From positions 372,001-436,000 of the forward strand of contig CAVPYZ010000004.1 in assembly GCA_963710165.1 (NCBI GenBank): a stretch of 64,000 nucleotides of DNA, in the 5' to 3' direction. Below are positions 17,472-26,166 of this stretch, in pieces. The notes under the pieces are model-generated. The model was not told where the DNA came from and did no database searches. It saw only the letters and a list, made by a program, of their open reading frames with translations. Every line of letters begins with the position of its first letter. Position 1 is the first letter of the stretch. A program made the translations under genes and the position numbers. The DNA is from JACKIP01 sp963710165 (GTDB taxonomy: Bacteria > Pseudomonadota > Alphaproteobacteria > Micavibrionales > Micavibrionaceae).

Positions 17472-17893
17472 TGAATTACTGGCTTGTGAAATCTGAACCC
17501 TCAACTTGGTCATGGGATGATCATGTGAAAAAGGGCGTCGAGCATTGGGATGGGGTGCGCAATTATCAGGCATCGAATAATATGAAGGCGATGCGGGTTG
17601 GTGATCTGGCTTTTTTCTATCACTCCGTCAAGGAAACACGCATTGTCGGTATCGTCGAAGTTGTTAAAGAGTATTACCCTGACCATACGGATGCGAAAGG
17701 TCGCTTCGGAATGGTTGATTTCAAGGCCGTTAAAGCCGTTCCCAGCCCCGTAACGTTACAAGAGATTAAGGCGCAGGAAGAATTAAAAGATATGGCGCTT
17801 GTGAAGCAATCCCGCCTTTCGGTTTGCCCTGTTGACGAAAATGAATGGAATTTCATTTGCAAAATGGCAGGCATAGATGATTCGGCAGATTGA
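17471..17893 (+). CDS. EVE domain protein
   Basis: EVE domains resemble PUA/YTH folds and are thought to bind modified bases in DNA or RNA. The 140 residues match the single-domain form: YWLVKSEPSTWSWDDH, WDGVRNYQASNNM, GDLAFFYHS and a C-terminal LSVCPVDENEWNFIC. Starts on the overlapping TAATG with gpsA. The pairing after gpsA is common in alphaproteobacteria and is not informative about function. Confidence 0.92.
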   Translation: MNYWLVKSEPSTWSWDDHVKKGVEHWDGVRNYQASNNMKAMRVGDLAFFYHSVKETRIVGIVEVVKEYYPDHTDAKGRFGMVDFKAVKAVPSPVTLQEIKAQEELKDMALVKQSRLSVCPVDENEWNFICKMAGIDDSAD

Positions 17894-17967
17894 ATACTTT
17901 GATATAGGCATGCTTTCCATATTTTAGTATTATGAGAATAATATTTTAAGGCAGGTGAGTTTGATCA

Positions 17968-18753
17968 ATGGGGAAAATATCTAAAAAATTGAAATCCAAA
18001 GTCCGTTTTATGCGCGGACAGAAATCCGGTTACCTACAGAAAACCGTTCTTAAAGCCCCCGAGGTTGCGTTTCTGGATAAAGAAGATCCTGCCTTTTCTA
18101 TAGATCCCCATGTGGCGCGATCTTTTTATTACTATAGTTTCGGTTCGAATGGATGGAGCCCCTTCACAGAGGCGGCGCAAATTTATTTAAAAGCCCAAGC
18201 CAGAGAGCCTGTTTATGATTTCCTAAATCATTTCTATTCGACGCATCAGCCTGCAAACCTTCATCAAGCTTGTTTCGGAACAACGGAGACAGAGCGGCCT
18301 TTCTTAGGCGGATTATCTTCCTATCAAAAATTCAAACCGTGGAGAGCGTCGATGCCCAAATTATCTGGTCATGACGGAACGGGAAATCAGAATTTTGGAC
18401 CTGTTCAGGCGCAGCGTTTGGAAACAGAAACCAGAAGAATTATAGACGTTTGTGACTCTATCAATAAGCATGGTTACCAGCCGCAAAATTTCAAAGACGG
18501 TTACATAAGGGGGTATTTGTTGGTGAAAGAGGGGGGTGCGCACCGTTTTATCATTACCTCCGGCGTTCACAGAATCGCCGCTTTATCCGCCATGGGTTAT
18601 GACGATATAGATGTAAAATTCACAAAGAAAATGCCGCGACTTATCCATCGCTCTACAATGGAAATATGGCCTCATGTTCAGTCGGATTTTTGTTCGGTCG
18701 AAGATGCGGCCTTTTTGTTCGATAAATATTTCGAGCCGTATCAAAAATTTTAA
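17968..18753 (+). CDS. Hypothetical protein with a ParB/sulfiredoxin-like C-terminal segment
   Basis: Not assigned to a named family. 261 residues, soluble, basic N-terminus (KISKKLKSKVRFMRGQK). The C-terminal half contains SGVHRIAALSAMGYDDIDV, which resembles the GxHR...A...G...I.V segment of ParB/Srx-fold nucleotide-binding proteins. The remaining sequence is rich in aromatic residues (FYYYSFGSNGWSPF). The gene stands alone 75 bases after the EVE gene, with AGGTGAG upstream. The fold match is by eye and weak; a role in surface glycan or nucleotide metabolism is only a guess. Confidence 0.5.
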   Translation: MGKISKKLKSKVRFMRGQKSGYLQKTVLKAPEVAFLDKEDPAFSIDPHVARSFYYYSFGSNGWSPFTEAAQIYLKAQAREPVYDFLNHFYSTHQPANLHQACFGTTETERPFLGGLSSYQKFKPWRASMPKLSGHDGTGNQNFGPVQAQRLETETRRIIDVCDSINKHGYQPQNFKDGYIRGYLLVKEGGAHRFIITSGVHRIAALSAMGYDDIDVKFTKKMPRLIHRSTMEIWPHVQSDFCSVEDAAFLFDKYFEPYQKF

Positions 18754-18853
18754 AGAGCTTTTTTGATGTCTTTTTTATTTCTGTATCTCAGGAACTTTCA
18801 GGAGTGAAGGCTGTTCGATAAGTAACAACAAACATCACAAAGAGGAAAAGATT

Positions 18854-19975
18854 ATGAAAGTTTATGGATATGGTACGCAAAGTAAAGACGATGATCTGGT
18901 TCCCGTTACATTTGAACGTAAAGACCCCCGCGCCGGAGAGATAGCTTTCAAGGTGACCCATTGTGGTGTGTGCCATTCCGATGTACATCAGGCGCGTAAT
19001 GATTGGGGGAACACAATATACCCTTGCGTACCGGGTCATGAAATTGTTGGCAAGGTGACATCGGTCGGGGACGGTGTTGAAAATTTTAAAGAAGGCGATT
19101 TGATCGGTGTCGGTTGTATGGTGAATAGTTGTCAGGAATGCACCCCCTGTCAGGAAGATCACGAAAATTATTGCCAAGGACCGAAAAGCTGTACGTTGAC
19201 CTATAACGGCACAAAAAATCCGGATGGCAGCAATACCTATGGCGGCTATACCACTGATATGGTTGTGCGTGAGGAATTTGCCTTGCGTGTTCCTGAAAAT
19301 ATGGACGCAAAATATGCGGGTCCGATTATGTGCGCAGGTATTACGGTTTATTCCCCCATGCGTTACTGGAATTTAAAAGAAGGTCAAACATTAGGCGTTG
19401 CAGGTATTGGCGGCCTTGGTCATATGGCGATCAAAATCGGTAAGGTACTGGGCGCAAAAGTCGTTGCCATTACGCGTAACGAGGATAAACGTGACGAGAT
19501 ATTAGAGATGGGCGCGGATGAAGTTGTCATCTCAAAAAATGAAGAGGAAATGGACGCCGCGGCGCAAAGTCTGGATATGTTAATTACCACAATTCCCGTG
19601 GAATATGATATTGCCCCCTACATAAATTTAATGAAAACGGATTCGACAATTATAAATGTCGGTAACATGATCAAATTCCCCGAATTTTCCCCCGGGCCAA
19701 TGGTCTTTAATCGTATTACGCTCGCGGGATCGCTGATTGGCGGCATTAAAGAAACGCAGGAGGTTCTGGATTTATGCGCCAAGCATGATATCAAGCCGAG
19801 CGTTAAAATGATTGATATTCAGGATATTAATGATGTCTTCGAAACCTTGGCAAATGGAAACGATAACGATTTCCGCCATGTGATAGACATGGACACATTA
19901 CGTAACCAGAAAAATGTTCAAGACGATGACGCCCTAGAGCTGGACATGCCGGATCGCGGGGATGTTGTAGGGTAA
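18854..19975 (+). CDS. Zinc-dependent alcohol dehydrogenase, cinnamyl-alcohol-dehydrogenase type
   Basis: Medium-chain NADP-type dehydrogenase that reduces aldehydes (YahK/CAD branch). Catalytic zinc ligands in CGVCHSDVH and PGHEIVG; structural zinc ligands in CQECTPCQEDHENYC; coenzyme motif GIGGLGHMAIK. 373 residues, with a C-terminal tail of about 25 residues (ending DMPDRGDVVG) beyond the usual CAD end. Strong AGAGGAAAAG ribosome-binding site. Ends just before a bidirectional terminator. Confidence 0.9.
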   Translation: MKVYGYGTQSKDDDLVPVTFERKDPRAGEIAFKVTHCGVCHSDVHQARNDWGNTIYPCVPGHEIVGKVTSVGDGVENFKEGDLIGVGCMVNSCQECTPCQEDHENYCQGPKSCTLTYNGTKNPDGSNTYGGYTTDMVVREEFALRVPENMDAKYAGPIMCAGITVYSPMRYWNLKEGQTLGVAGIGGLGHMAIKIGKVLGAKVVAITRNEDKRDEILEMGADEVVISKNEEEMDAAAQSLDMLITTIPVEYDIAPYINLMKTDSTIINVGNMIKFPEFSPGPMVFNRITLAGSLIGGIKETQEVLDLCAKHDIKPSVKMIDIQDINDVFETLANGNDNDFRHVIDMDTLRNQKNVQDDDALELDMPDRGDVVG

Positions 19976-19997
19976 ACGGGTATTGAATAAAGATATC

Positions 19998-20032
19998 AAA
20001 AACCCCGCTTAATTTTTTAAAGTGGGGTTTTT
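19998..20032. terminator. Bidirectional Rho-independent terminator
   Basis: AAAAACCCCGCTT and AAGTGGGGTTTTT form a 13-base stem with one G-U pair around a 9-base AT loop, with T-runs on both strands. It separates the plus-strand dehydrogenase from the convergent histidine kinase gene whose stop lies at 20033. Confidence 0.85.
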
Positions 20033-21994
20033 TTATTCTAACTCTTCTATAGCCGTTTCGACTTCTGAGAATTTGCGCCAGACTTGGGTTATGTGAGGTT
20101 GGTTGACTTGGGACTGGGACGCGGCGTCTTGGAGTTCGCCTGCCGCTTCTGCCAGTTGGGTGAGGCAGGCGGATTTGGCGGCGCCCTTCAGGGAATGGGC
20201 GGCTTCCACCAAGCCGGACATATTTTTACCATCCCATGATTGTTGCATCTGGTTCAAAATTGGCTCGCTCATGCCGGGGAAGGATTTAAGCATGTCTTTG
20301 GCATCTTCTTCGTCGCATCCCATGAGCGCCTGAAGTGCGGGAAGATCGAGGATTTTTGGGGCTTTGGGAATATCCATTACGCCCGGCTTGTCTTCCAGTG
20401 CGGTTATAATCGGCATAATTGGTGCCATTTCATCTTCCAGTAAGCCCCAGCGATAGAGTAGGCGTTTGAACTGCCCAAGTGATACAGGTTTGAGCAAACA
20501 TTCATCAAAGCCGTGTTCCATATAAACCTGTCGTTGCGACATTTGCACATCGGCGGTCAGGGCGATGACGGGAAAATGTTTGCTATCTTTGTCTTGTTCT
20601 TTGTCCCGAATGGTTTTGACAACTTCATAGCCGTCGACTTCCGGCATATGCAGGTCGGTAAAAAGTATGGCATAATCACCGGATTGAAGCGCGTCCAATG
20701 CCTGCTGGCCATTTTCAACAAAATCGGCGTCAACTTTCAGCGTTTTTAATTGGCGTTCGAACACGTTACGAACAGATTCGGTATCTTCCGCAATCAGCAA
20801 TTTGCGCGGTCCCTCAATATCGATATCAATTGTATTTTGGGACGCGTCTTTCACCGCCTCCCCCAGACCCAGACGACTGGCGGGTTTGGAAAGATAATTG
20901 ACGCCCAATGACTGGCAAGTGTGTTGCAGACCCACATCATCACGCACGGTGTACATCATAATGCCGGTTTGCGGGCGCACGTTCATAATCTCGCGTACCA
21001 GATCAATACCGATTCCGTCAGGCAAGCCCTGATCAATAATTGCCACATCGAACGGGCGGCGTTGAATAAGCGTGCGTCCCTCTGTCACTGTGCGGCAGCT
21101 TTCGACATTTGCGCCCATGGATTCAAGGGAACGCTGAATTTCCTTTGCGCCTTGCGGGTGATCTTCAACAGATAAAACAGAAATACCGTCCAGATCGGGA
21201 AGCGGTACAAGGGAGGTTTCTGTTCCAATTTCTTCTGTGGGAATTTCAAACCAGAATGTAGAACCCTCTCCCTCTTCACTTGTGACACCGATTTGGCCGC
21301 CCATCAGCTCGACCAGTTTTTTGCAAATGGACAGTCCCAACCCCGTTCCGCCATATTCGCGCGCGGTGGTGCTATCCGCTTGGGTAAAGGGGGTGAAAAG
21401 CTTTTCCGAGATTTTCTTTGGCATGCCTATGCCGGTATCAACAATTTCAAAGCGCAAGCCTAACCCGTCTTTTTCGGGTTTAATATGAGTGGTGTCCTTG
21501 GTTACCTTGATCGTGATATTGCCTTTTTTCGTAAACTTTAAGGCATTTCCAATCAGGTTCATCAAAATTTGGCGTAGTCTTTTCGGATCACCCAGAACAA
21601 CGAAGGGTACGTCCTGATCTATTTCTCCTAGAAGTTTGACATGATTTGATTGTACTTTTACAGACAACGCCTCCAGCGTGCCCATGACCAATGTACGGAC
21701 GGGCACTTCGAATTCGTCCAGCTCCATTTTATCGGCGTCCATTTTGGCAAAATCCAGAATATCATCCAGAATTTCAAGCAGAGAGCTAGCAGAGCTTTTT
21801 GCGACGGTGACCAGTTCCTGAACGTTGGGGGTCGGTTTTTCCAGTTCGATGAGCTCCAAAAAGCCGTAAACCGTTTGCATGGGCGTGCGCATTTCATGGC
21901 TCATCGTGGCCAGAAAATTCGATTTCATCTGGCTGGCAGCGTCGGCGGCGGCGATTTGTTGTTTTAATATTTTTAAGGAGTTGTTATCAGGCAT
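20033..21994 (-). CDS. Soluble hybrid histidine kinase with two receiver domains and Hpt
   Basis: A 653-residue multi-step phosphorelay protein. Domains in order: short lead helix, HisKA with SHEMRTPMQ (His33), HATPase with N-box MNLIGNALKF, DTGIG and GTGLGLSI (about 130-255), a first receiver (about 271-385, phospho-Asp321 in IIDQGLPD), a second receiver (about 398-515, Asp447 in FTDLHMPEVDG) and a C-terminal Hpt with AAHSLKGAA (His600). No membrane segment or sensory domain precedes HisKA, so the signal must come from a partner or from the receivers. No response regulator with an output domain is adjacent. Confidence 0.93.
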   Translation of the reverse strand: MPDNNSLKILKQQIAAADAASQMKSNFLATMSHEMRTPMQTVYGFLELIELEKPTPNVQELVTVAKSSASSLLEILDDILDFAKMDADKMELDEFEVPVRTLVMGTLEALSVKVQSNHVKLLGEIDQDVPFVVLGDPKRLRQILMNLIGNALKFTKKGNITIKVTKDTTHIKPEKDGLGLRFEIVDTGIGMPKKISEKLFTPFTQADSTTAREYGGTGLGLSICKKLVELMGGQIGVTSEEGEGSTFWFEIPTEEIGTETSLVPLPDLDGISVLSVEDHPQGAKEIQRSLESMGANVESCRTVTEGRTLIQRRPFDVAIIDQGLPDGIGIDLVREIMNVRPQTGIMMYTVRDDVGLQHTCQSLGVNYLSKPASRLGLGEAVKDASQNTIDIDIEGPRKLLIAEDTESVRNVFERQLKTLKVDADFVENGQQALDALQSGDYAILFTDLHMPEVDGYEVVKTIRDKEQDKDSKHFPVIALTADVQMSQRQVYMEHGFDECLLKPVSLGQFKRLLYRWGLLEDEMAPIMPIITALEDKPGVMDIPKAPKILDLPALQALMGCDEEDAKDMLKSFPGMSEPILNQMQQSWDGKNMSGLVEAAHSLKGAAKSACLTQLAEAAGELQDAASQSQVNQPHITQVWRKFSEVETAIEELE

Positions 21995-22136
21995 AAGAAT
22001 TATATTTTACCATTTGAATTGAAAAATAAGAACCGTTCACGATGTCTTTATTTGAAACAGCAAAAATTTGCTTATAAGGCACGTAAACGCTATATTTATA
22101 TTATAAAGAAAAACCAATATCAGGCCTCATTCTATT

Positions 22137-23387
22137 ATGTTTACAATTAATATTTCCTTTAAAGATGCTTTGACTTGTTTTGAAACCCTCAGCGATATTA
22201 AGCCAACAGACGAGCTTAAGTCGATTGAGTCGGAATTTGTGAAATATGCCCGCCAAAAAGCCAAAGTTGGTGATAGCGCGGCAGAGGCGTGGTTGAAAAA
22301 CAATAAAAATCCGTATGAGGCCGATAACAGCCATCATGATGACCAGCCATCACCGATGTCATTTTTTGTGGGTATGAAGCGTCCCGAGTTAAAGAATAAG
22401 CAAATGAACAGGTTGGAAAAAGGGTTCTATCCCGAAGATTTGTCGATTATTGAACTGGATATCGACTCCGACGATCATGATGATTATTACGAGAAAACCA
22501 AGCGTGACCTGCCGCCGTTGACCCGTAAAAGCATTGAGCAGGCGATGAAGCCTCTGGATAAGATGATTGGGCTTGGCAAAATCAAGAAACAGGTTCGTAA
22601 CATTCTGGAAGGGCGCATTATTGAACAGCGCCGTGAAAAAGCCGGATTAAAAATTATGGAGGCCACGTCAAATCACATGGCTTTTATTGGTAATTCTGGT
22701 ACAGGGAAAACCACGTTTGCGCGCCTGTTATCCAATGTTTTTTATGAACTGGGTTTTTTATCCAGAGGTCATTTGATTGAAGTCAGCCGTAGCGATCTGG
22801 TTGGTGAATATATCGGTCAGACAGAGCAGATTACAAAAGAAATTTTGAACAAAGCCAGAGGCGGCGTGTTATTTATAGATGAGGCGCACGCCCTTAATCG
22901 TGTTTTGAATTCAACAACGGATTTCGGGCAGGAAGTCATTAATATGCTGCTTAAATTTATGGAAGATTATCGCGATGATGTGATTATTATTGTGGCGGGA
23001 TATCCGGAATTGATGGGGCAATTCTTGCGTAGCAATCCGGGGCTGAAATCACGCTTTTCGCATCATTTGCAATTTGATGATATGGAAGAAGATGCCTTGC
23101 TTGGTATTTTCAAATCATTATGCACGCAATATGATTATGAATTAACAGAAGATGCGGAAGCCGTTTTGGTTAAGGTTTTGAAGAGCAAAAAACGTCAGGA
23201 AGAATCAGAGTTTCCAAATGGGCGCGGCGTGCGTAATTTGTTTGAAGAGGTGATCCGCATGCAATCACAAAGATTGTTGGATCAAAATCTGAGCGCCAAG
23301 AAAAAACTGAAACAGATTTGCGCGGAAGATATCCCGTCACATAAAATTCAAAAAGACGGTAATATTGTTCACCTACCGCGCGACTAG
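22137..23387 (+). CDS. CbbX/SpoVK-like AAA+ ATPase
   Basis: Single AAA+ domain of the CbbX/SpoVK group, whose members remodel protein complexes (CbbX releases inhibited RuBisCO; others are uncharacterised). N-terminal 135 residues are not recognised and carry an acidic patch (ELDIDSDDHDDYYE). AAA+ core: GNSGTGKT (185-192), GGVLFIDEAHAL Walker B, AGYPELMGQFLRSNPGLKSRF with the arginine finger, and a helical lid with NGRGVRNLFEE. No RuBisCO genes in the window. Convergent with the pilin-like gene; the ends overlap by 15 bases. Confidence 0.85.
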   Translation: MFTINISFKDALTCFETLSDIKPTDELKSIESEFVKYARQKAKVGDSAAEAWLKNNKNPYEADNSHHDDQPSPMSFFVGMKRPELKNKQMNRLEKGFYPEDLSIIELDIDSDDHDDYYEKTKRDLPPLTRKSIEQAMKPLDKMIGLGKIKKQVRNILEGRIIEQRREKAGLKIMEATSNHMAFIGNSGTGKTTFARLLSNVFYELGFLSRGHLIEVSRSDLVGEYIGQTEQITKEILNKARGGVLFIDEAHALNRVLNSTTDFGQEVINMLLKFMEDYRDDVIIIVAGYPELMGQFLRSNPGLKSRFSHHLQFDDMEEDALLGIFKSLCTQYDYELTEDAEAVLVKVLKSKKRQEESEFPNGRGVRNLFEEVIRMQSQRLLDQNLSAKKKLKQICAEDIPSHKIQKDGNIVHLPRD

Positions 23388-24089
23388 AACGTGGTAGAAG
23401 TGAAAGCTGTTTGCACTAGAGGTTCCCCCAAAATTGGTCGCCTCAACACAGCCTGATGATTTGCCCGATATTTCATTCGCTGTTGTCGTAATATTATTTG
23501 CTGATGTATAATTTCCTACAAATCTTGTATCACCAATATCTGTAGCTTCTACCGGTGGGGCGCCATTTGTATTTTCAATATTTAGCAATTTATTTATTTC
23601 AATACAAATATTTTGATCCAAAAAAGGTAGAAGAGCGACGAGGTCATTGCCATTTGGCGTTGTTGTGAGACCTATATTTTGCACTCGATTACTTCCTGTA
23701 AATATCCAGTCGGAGCCGTCATTCACACCTTCGGGCGCAGTTAACCACGTAATAGCGCCGCCGTCTTCATGGAAAACTTTACAACGGTCATCAACCTCTA
23801 CGCTATGGGCGTAGGCAGCAAGAGATGTATTGGTCGGGAGGTAGAAGCTGATATCGTTTTCCGAACACCCCCCGCGTGCCTGAACCCTTTGCACACCGCG
23901 GCTAAGGCGGTTGGCGTAGCTTAGAATATCCTGAGCGTAGACGCGCGCTTCTTCTTTTGTCAAATTAGAGGCAGTGCTGTTCATACTTTGAGAAAAGGCA
24001 AAACCGAGAGCTGCGAATAAAACAACCGCAATCAAAATATAAAATATGGCAGAGCCAGATTGATTAGATTTAACATTAGAGGAAACCAT
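23373..24089 (-). CDS. Pilin-like or single-pass secreted protein
   Basis: Not assigned. After a short polar leader (VSSNVKSNQSGSA) comes a hydrophobic helix IFYILIAVVLFAALGFAFSQ, then a long exported domain with four Cys residues, the layout of type IV pilin-like or minor pseudopilin proteins, although the usual Glu at position 5 of the helix is absent. The rest is rich in Thr, Asn and Gly (NITTTANEISG). I start it at ATG 24089; a GTG at 24104 is possible. It lies 15-30 bases downstream of nothing co-directional except rpoD's 3' end is before it in the same direction, so it may be read through from rpoD. Confidence 0.55.
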   Translation of the reverse strand: MVSSNVKSNQSGSAIFYILIAVVLFAALGFAFSQSMNSTASNLTKEEARVYAQDILSYANRLSRGVQRVQARGGCSENDISFYLPTNTSLAAYAHSVEVDDRCKVFHEDGGAITWLTAPEGVNDGSDWIFTGSNRVQNIGLTTTPNGNDLVALLPFLDQNICIEINKLLNIENTNGAPPVEATDIGDTRFVGNYTSANNITTTANEISGKSSGCVEATNFGGTSSANSFHFYHVLVAR

Positions 24090-24118
24090 TATTGAGGTTA
24101 CCACAAAAAAAGTTAAAA

Positions 24119-26116
24119 TTATGTATCCAAGAAGCTGCGTAGTTTGCGTGAACGAGAAGGATGTTTCAGTTTGCGCAGGGCTTTTGCTTCGATCTGGCGA
24201 ATACGTTCGCGGGTCACGTTGAATTGCTGCCCGACTTCTTCCAAAGTGTGATCTGTATTCATACCAATGCCAAAGCGCATACGCAGAACACGCTCTTCAC
24301 GTGGGGTAAGGGATGCCAGAACGCGGGTTGTGGCTTCACGCAGGTTAGAATGAATGGCGGTGTCCAGCGGCATAATGGCGTTTTTATCCTCAATAAAATC
24401 ACCTAGGCTTGAATCTTCCTCATCACCAATCGGGGTTTCTAGTGAAACAGGCTCTTTCGCAATTTTCAGAACTTTACGCACTTTTTCAAGTGGCATATGA
24501 AGACGCACAGCCAGTTCTTCCGGTGTTGGCTCACGCCCGATTTCGTGCAGCATCTGGCGGCTGGTGCGAACCAGTTTATTGATTGTTTCGATCATGTGAA
24601 CCGGAATACGAATGGTGCGCGCCTGATCCGCGATAGAGCGGGTGATCGCCTGACGTATCCACCATGTTGCATAGGTCGAGAATTTATAACCACGGCGATA
24701 TTCGAATTTATCAACCGCTTTCATCAGGCCAATATTGCCTTCCTGAATCAAATCAAGAAACTGCAAACCACGATTGGTGTATTTCTTAGCGATAGAAATC
24801 ACGAGACGAAGGTTGGCTTCGACCATTTCTTTCTTGGCGCGTCCCGCTTCTTTATCGCCTTTTTGAACTGTTCCCACAGTGCGGCGAAATTCTTTAACGG
24901 GTAGCATGGCTTCTTCGGAAATCGCTGTAATCTCATTACGAATTTTTTCGACTTTTTCACCGTTTTGCGCGGCAAAGTCAGCCCAGCCCTTGGTTTTCTT
25001 TTTCGAAACGCGCTCTAACCATGTGGGGTCGACTTCATTTCCGAAATATTCTGATAAAAACTCTTCACGTTTCACTTTGGATGATACAGCCATGCGCATT
25101 AGCTGTCCTTCCAGACTGACCAATTCCTTGTTCATGGCATAAAGACGCTCGACCAGTTGTTCAATACGCGCAGGATTGATGCGAATATCTTTCATCAGGC
25201 TGACCATCTCTTTTTTCAGAGATTGGTATTTTTTATTGACCTTATCTGTCGGATCATCACCAAGTGAGAGCGCGTCCAGACGCTCCTGCTGTGCGGCCTG
25301 CATTTTTTTGTAGGTCTTTTTGACGTTGTTGAAAGCCGTAAAGACATTTTCCTGAATTTCCGCTTCCATGGCAGATAGAGACAGGCTGACTTCATCTGCC
25401 TCCTCATCATCACCGTCTTCGGAATCGTCATTTAAGTCCTCATCGTCGTCAGAATCATCATCCTTGGTGTTTGTATTATTATTCTTACCACCTGCGGTGT
25501 CGGGATCCTCGTTATAGGTTGTTTCAAGATCGATGACTTCACGTAAAAGAATGTCTTCTTTTTTCAGGGCTTCGTACCATGCGATGATGGATTCGATTGC
25601 CAGCGGAGATTCGCAAATTCCGCTAATCATCAGCTCTTTACCGGCCTCGATACGTTTCGCAATGGCAATTTCGCCTTCGCGGGATAACAGCTCAACAGTC
25701 CCCATTTCACGCAGATACATACGCACAGGATCATCTGTGCGACCTGTATCATCTGATTTTATATTACCGCTGGACTGGTAATCATTATCATCATCGTCAT
25801 CATTATCTTCGGAGACTTTATCGACGATATCGTCGCTTTTCTCCACCACGTTAATCCCCATATCGGTCAGGGCGGACATGGCATCTTCGATTTGTTCGGA
25901 TGAGAATTCTTTGGCGGGGAGGGCTTTATTCAATTCGTCGAATGTAATCGTGCCGGATTCTTTTGCCTTGGAAATTAACTTTTTGAGCGTGTCCTGCAAG
26001 GAACTTTCAATCTGTTCTTTCTTACCGGGTTTTTTCGCCGCTGCTGTTTTATTCTTTGTCTCTTTACTCACGTTACCTTGCCCGCTCTTATCTCGTTGAA
26101 GTTGCTCAACTGTCAT
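24119..26116 (-). CDS. rpoD: RNA polymerase primary sigma factor (sigma-70)
   Basis: Housekeeping sigma factor. Region 1.1-type N-terminus (about 40-95), region 1.2 with DDPVRMYLREMG, regions 2.1-2.4 with LRLVISIAKKYTNRGL, DLIQEGNIGLMKAV and TYATWWIRQAI, region 3, and region 4 with TREEERVLRMRFGIG-type segment and VTRERIRQIEAKALRKL. 665 residues. Two extremely acidic low-complexity stretches, DNDDDDDNDY near 110 and a longer Asp/Glu run near 220-240, lie in the non-conserved region. Follows dnaG by about 50 bases on the same strand, the standard macromolecular-synthesis order without rpsU. Confidence 0.97.
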   Translation of the reverse strand: MTVEQLQRDKSGQGNVSKETKNKTAAAKKPGKKEQIESSLQDTLKKLISKAKESGTITFDELNKALPAKEFSSEQIEDAMSALTDMGINVVEKSDDIVDKVSEDNDDDDDNDYQSSGNIKSDDTGRTDDPVRMYLREMGTVELLSREGEIAIAKRIEAGKELMISGICESPLAIESIIAWYEALKKEDILLREVIDLETTYNEDPDTAGGKNNNTNTKDDDSDDDEDLNDDSEDGDDEEADEVSLSLSAMEAEIQENVFTAFNNVKKTYKKMQAAQQERLDALSLGDDPTDKVNKKYQSLKKEMVSLMKDIRINPARIEQLVERLYAMNKELVSLEGQLMRMAVSSKVKREEFLSEYFGNEVDPTWLERVSKKKTKGWADFAAQNGEKVEKIRNEITAISEEAMLPVKEFRRTVGTVQKGDKEAGRAKKEMVEANLRLVISIAKKYTNRGLQFLDLIQEGNIGLMKAVDKFEYRRGYKFSTYATWWIRQAITRSIADQARTIRIPVHMIETINKLVRTSRQMLHEIGREPTPEELAVRLHMPLEKVRKVLKIAKEPVSLETPIGDEEDSSLGDFIEDKNAIMPLDTAIHSNLREATTRVLASLTPREERVLRMRFGIGMNTDHTLEEVGQQFNVTRERIRQIEAKALRKLKHPSRSRKLRSFLDT

Positions 26117-26166
26117 AAATTCTGTTCCAATAAAATTATCTTGTTACTTCATATCTTTTGTTATTC

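Noticed and set aside
22137..23387. RuBisCO activase CbbX
   Set aside because: No rbcL/rbcS or Calvin-cycle genes in the window and an unlike N-terminal domain; only the ATPase core matches.
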